From an uncultured Clostridia bacterium (GTDB taxonomy: Bacteria; Bacillota; Clostridia; Christensenellales; Aristaeellaceae), in the NCBI GenBank assembly GCA_946410395.1, contig CAMKAE010000103.1, forward strand, positions 1 to 7,695: DNA of 7,695 nt, read 5' to 3'. Positions 6,301 through 7,695 of this stretch are shown one piece after another; the stretch's first letter is position 1, and every line of letters starts with the position of its first letter. Below the pieces are notes generated by a model, which worked only from the letters and a program-made list of their open reading frames with translations, was not told the origin of the DNA and searched no databases. The position numbers and the translations under genes were made by a program.

Positions 6301-7695
6301 CTTCGACATCCCCTTCGAGGTGTTCCTGGGCTTTGAAGGCGACAAGGTGCCGGACATCGACCTGAACTTCTCCGGCGAGGAGCAGAACCGCGCCCATCAC
6401 TATGTGGAGGAGCTCTTCGGCAAGGACCACGTGTTCCGGGCGGGCACCATCTCCGGCCTGGCAGACAAGACGGCCTTCGGCTATGTGAGCAAGTATCTGG
6501 AGGAGCGGGGCATTCAGGCCAGCGGCACGGAGAAGGACCGGCTGGCGGCGGGCTGCGTGGGCGTGAAGCGCACCACCGGCCAGCACCCCGGCGGCATGGT
6601 CGTGGTGCCCAAGGAGTATGAGATCTATCAGTTCACCGCCGTGCAGCACCCCGCCGACGACCTGAACAGCGACTTCACCACCACCCACTTCGACTTCAAC
6701 TCCATGCACGACATCCTCGTCAAGCTGGACTGCCTGGGACACGACGATCCCACCATGCTGCACATGCTCGAGGAGCTGACCGGTATCCATTTCTCGGACG
6801 TGCCCCTCGACGATCCCGCAGTGCGCAGCCTCTTCTCCTCCCCCAAGGCCCTGGGAGTCACCGAGCAGGACATTCTCTGCTCCACCGGCACCTACGGCGT
6901 GCCGGAGTTCGGCACGGGCTTCGTCCGCGGCATGCTCGACGACACCCATCCCACCACGATGGAGGAGCTGCTGCGGATCTCCGGCCTGAGCCACGGCACC
7001 GACGTGTGGCTGGGAAACGCCCAGGACCTGATCACCTCCGGCACCGCCACGCTGTCCGAGTGCGTCTGCTGCCGCGACGACATCATGAATTACCTGATGA
7101 CCCAGGGCGTCGCGCCCAAGATGGCCTTCACCACCATGGAGAGCGTCCGCAAGGGCCGCGGCCTGAAGCCCGAGATGGAGGCCGCCATGCGGGAGAAGAA
7201 CGTGCCGGAATGGTTCGTCGATTCCTGCAAGAAGATCAAGTACATGTTCCCCAAGGGCCACGCCGTGGCCTATGTGACCATGGCCCTGCGCGTGGCCTGG
7301 TTCAAGGTGCACCACCCCGCCGCCTATTACGCGTCCTACTTTACCGTGCGCGGCGACGGCTTCGACGCGGGCACCATGCTGCTCGACCCCGACACCTGCC
7401 GGGAGCGGATCCGCGCCGTCCGGGAGGCGGACACCAAGGCCTCCGCCAAGGAGAAGGAGCAGGTCACGGCCCTGGAGCTGGTGCTGGAGATGACCATGCG
7501 CGGCATCCGCATGCTCCCGGTGGACCTCTACAAGAGCGACGTGAAGAAGTTCCTGATTGAGGACGGCAACCTGCGCTGTCCCTTCACCTCCCTGAACGGC
7601 CTGGGCGAGAGCGCCGCCATCCCGATTGTGGAGGCCCGAAAGAACGGTCCCTTCCTCTCGGTGGAGGACCTGCAGCAGCGGGCCCACATCGGCGC
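3386..7695 (+). CDS. polC: DNA polymerase III alpha subunit, PolC type (3' end outside window)
   Basis: An uninterrupted frame of 1,436 codons runs off the right edge. It encodes the replicative polymerase of Bacillota, which has built-in proofreading. Domains in order: N-terminal domains (about 1-195); a charged linker (about 197-218); an OB fold (about 225-345); a PHP domain (HMH 366-368, TDHG 398-401) split by an inserted DEDD exonuclease with ExoI DFETTG (450-455), ExoII HNADFD (530-535) and ExoIII HRAVHDA (588-594); PHP continues with GDVHF (756-760); then the polymerase with GSRGSVGSS (907-915), a zinc site Cys935/938/961/964 and catalytic PDIDLNF, Asp990 and Asp992. These Asp lie 25 residues later than the B. 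subtilis residues I recall (965/967), as do the exonuclease ones (450/452 versus 425/427), so the alignment is regular. The visible end, SVEDLQQRAHIG, matches the region about 30-40 residues before the usual C-terminus. All catalytic residues are present. Confidence 0.97.
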   Translation, partial: MSYEDLMSRIYKEFPHLQDQLSAPQVVFVRARNKLYITFQSMTLVEEKTFLQLERLLRQLFPGRPLALRVVSPGLAEDFRQNIGAYKQVLVDFLCRNYPASVSWMRDIDWRCEGDRVTLTFPDEFSLGYMARQNVAARLNQAIRDIFAADLQVELAVAGDQEKRLEELRAASGKALAEPVSLEELRKRYGAPPEEKPRRAPRTHKSGSGNGPEMSDDKVGKPILGRSIADDPTEMKELSTEGGVVVVQGDIFKCETKELRGGETVLVSFAVTDYTSSILCKAFLRYRKGFGRRGESEEAPPPITDEERQAVQEKLDRIKVGKNVKIRGECAYDSYAREMCITVRDMTEMEKIERQDTAAEKRVELHMHTNMSAMDAMTPADELIARAVKWGHPAVAITDHGVLQSFPAAFRAAKGKIKLIPGCEAYMIDERDIVEKADARPMTDPIVVLDFETTGLNTRTCRVTEIGAVRLRDGVVEDSLSLLVDPGVPLPARITEITGITPSMLEGQEKADTAIPKLMAFIGDAALAAHNADFDAPVLRAELQRLGQTFDAPVLDTLTMARKLYPDLRSHKLSAVCKHLGVSLKNAHRAVHDATATALCLAKMIREAEEKGMHTLADLNAGLHGGAIGESWHTVLLVRSQEGLVNLNRLVSISHLEYFRRRPHMPRALIQRYREGLIVGSACEAGELFRAVVKGEPWERLLRIASFYDYLEIQPVGNNAFLVRSGEAPDEEALREYNRTIVRLGEALGKPVCATGDVHFLDPHHAINRAIIQAGMGFEDCDKQPPLYFKTTTEMLEEFAYLGPEKCREVVIDNPRRIADMVDELRLFPKHPEGKETFQPKWEDAEDNILRMTWGTAREMYGDPLPEIVKARLDKELKSIVGYGYCTLYNIAERLVSKSLEDGYLVGSRGSVGSSLVARMCGITEVNALPPHYRCTHCHKGFFDVDTKQYHVGVDLPDRDCPDCGQKLVKDGFDIPFEVFLGFEGDKVPDIDLNFSGEEQNRAHHYVEELFGKDHVFRAGTISGLADKTAFGYVSKYLEERGIQASGTEKDRLAAGCVGVKRTTGQHPGGMVVVPKEYEIYQFTAVQHPADDLNSDFTTTHFDFNSMHDILVKLDCLGHDDPTMLHMLEELTGIHFSDVPLDDPAVRSLFSSPKALGVTEQDILCSTGTYGVPEFGTGFVRGMLDDTHPTTMEELLRISGLSHGTDVWLGNAQDLITSGTATLSECVCCRDDIMNYLMTQGVAPKMAFTTMESVRKGRGLKPEMEAAMREKNVPEWFVDSCKKIKYMFPKGHAVAYVTMALRVAWFKVHHPAAYYASYFTVRGDGFDAGTMLLDPDTCRERIRAVREADTKASAKEKEQVTALELVLEMTMRGIRMLPVDLYKSDVKKFLIEDGNLRCPFTSLNGLGESAAIPIVEARKNGPFLSVEDLQQRAHIG

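Noticed and set aside
5390..7687. 765-codon open frame on the - strand
   Set aside because: Also antisense to polC, with the same low-complexity His/Gly/Leu/Val composition and no motif; an artefact of GC-rich third positions.

Overview
The window looks like chromosomal DNA from a GC-rich member of the Bacillota, most likely a Clostridia-type anaerobe. The main reason is a nearly complete PolC-type replicative DNA polymerase, a form largely limited to Bacillota and a few related lineages. Supporting signs are strong AGGAGG-type ribosome binding sites, a palindromic repeat of a style I associate with clostridial genomes, and a GH130 mannoside phosphorylase common in gut anaerobes. The organism call is inference; there is no rRNA or other direct marker.

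Layout, all genes on the + strand: (1) 1-536, the C-terminal part of a GH130 4-O-beta-D-mannosyl-D-glucose phosphorylase whose N-terminus lies outside the window. (2) 537-859, a non-coding interval containing an AT-rich palindrome (540-562), a MITE/REP-like folded repeat with one end duplicated (609-750), and three 12-bp tandem repeats (802-837). (3) 860-1588, a secreted protein of unknown function. (4) 1632-3314, a complete phosphoglucomutase/phosphomannomutase-family enzyme. (5) 3386 to the end, polC, open at the right edge and lacking only about the last 30-40 residues. polC has no stop codon inside the window and is easy to miss because long antisense open frames lie opposite it.

The phosphorylase releases mannose 1-phosphate, and a phosphohexomutase is what is needed to bring that product into glycolysis, so the first and fourth features may be metabolically linked. 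However, the repeat-filled gap argues against a single simple transcript. The secreted protein and the mutase are 43 nt apart and probably co-transcribed. polC follows the mutase after 71 nt containing a GC-rich hairpin. I see no defence system, mobile element with a transposase, CRISPR array, tRNA or rRNA. The most unusual content is the repeat-rich interval at 537-859 and the orphan secreted protein; the rest is ordinary housekeeping and carbohydrate metabolism.
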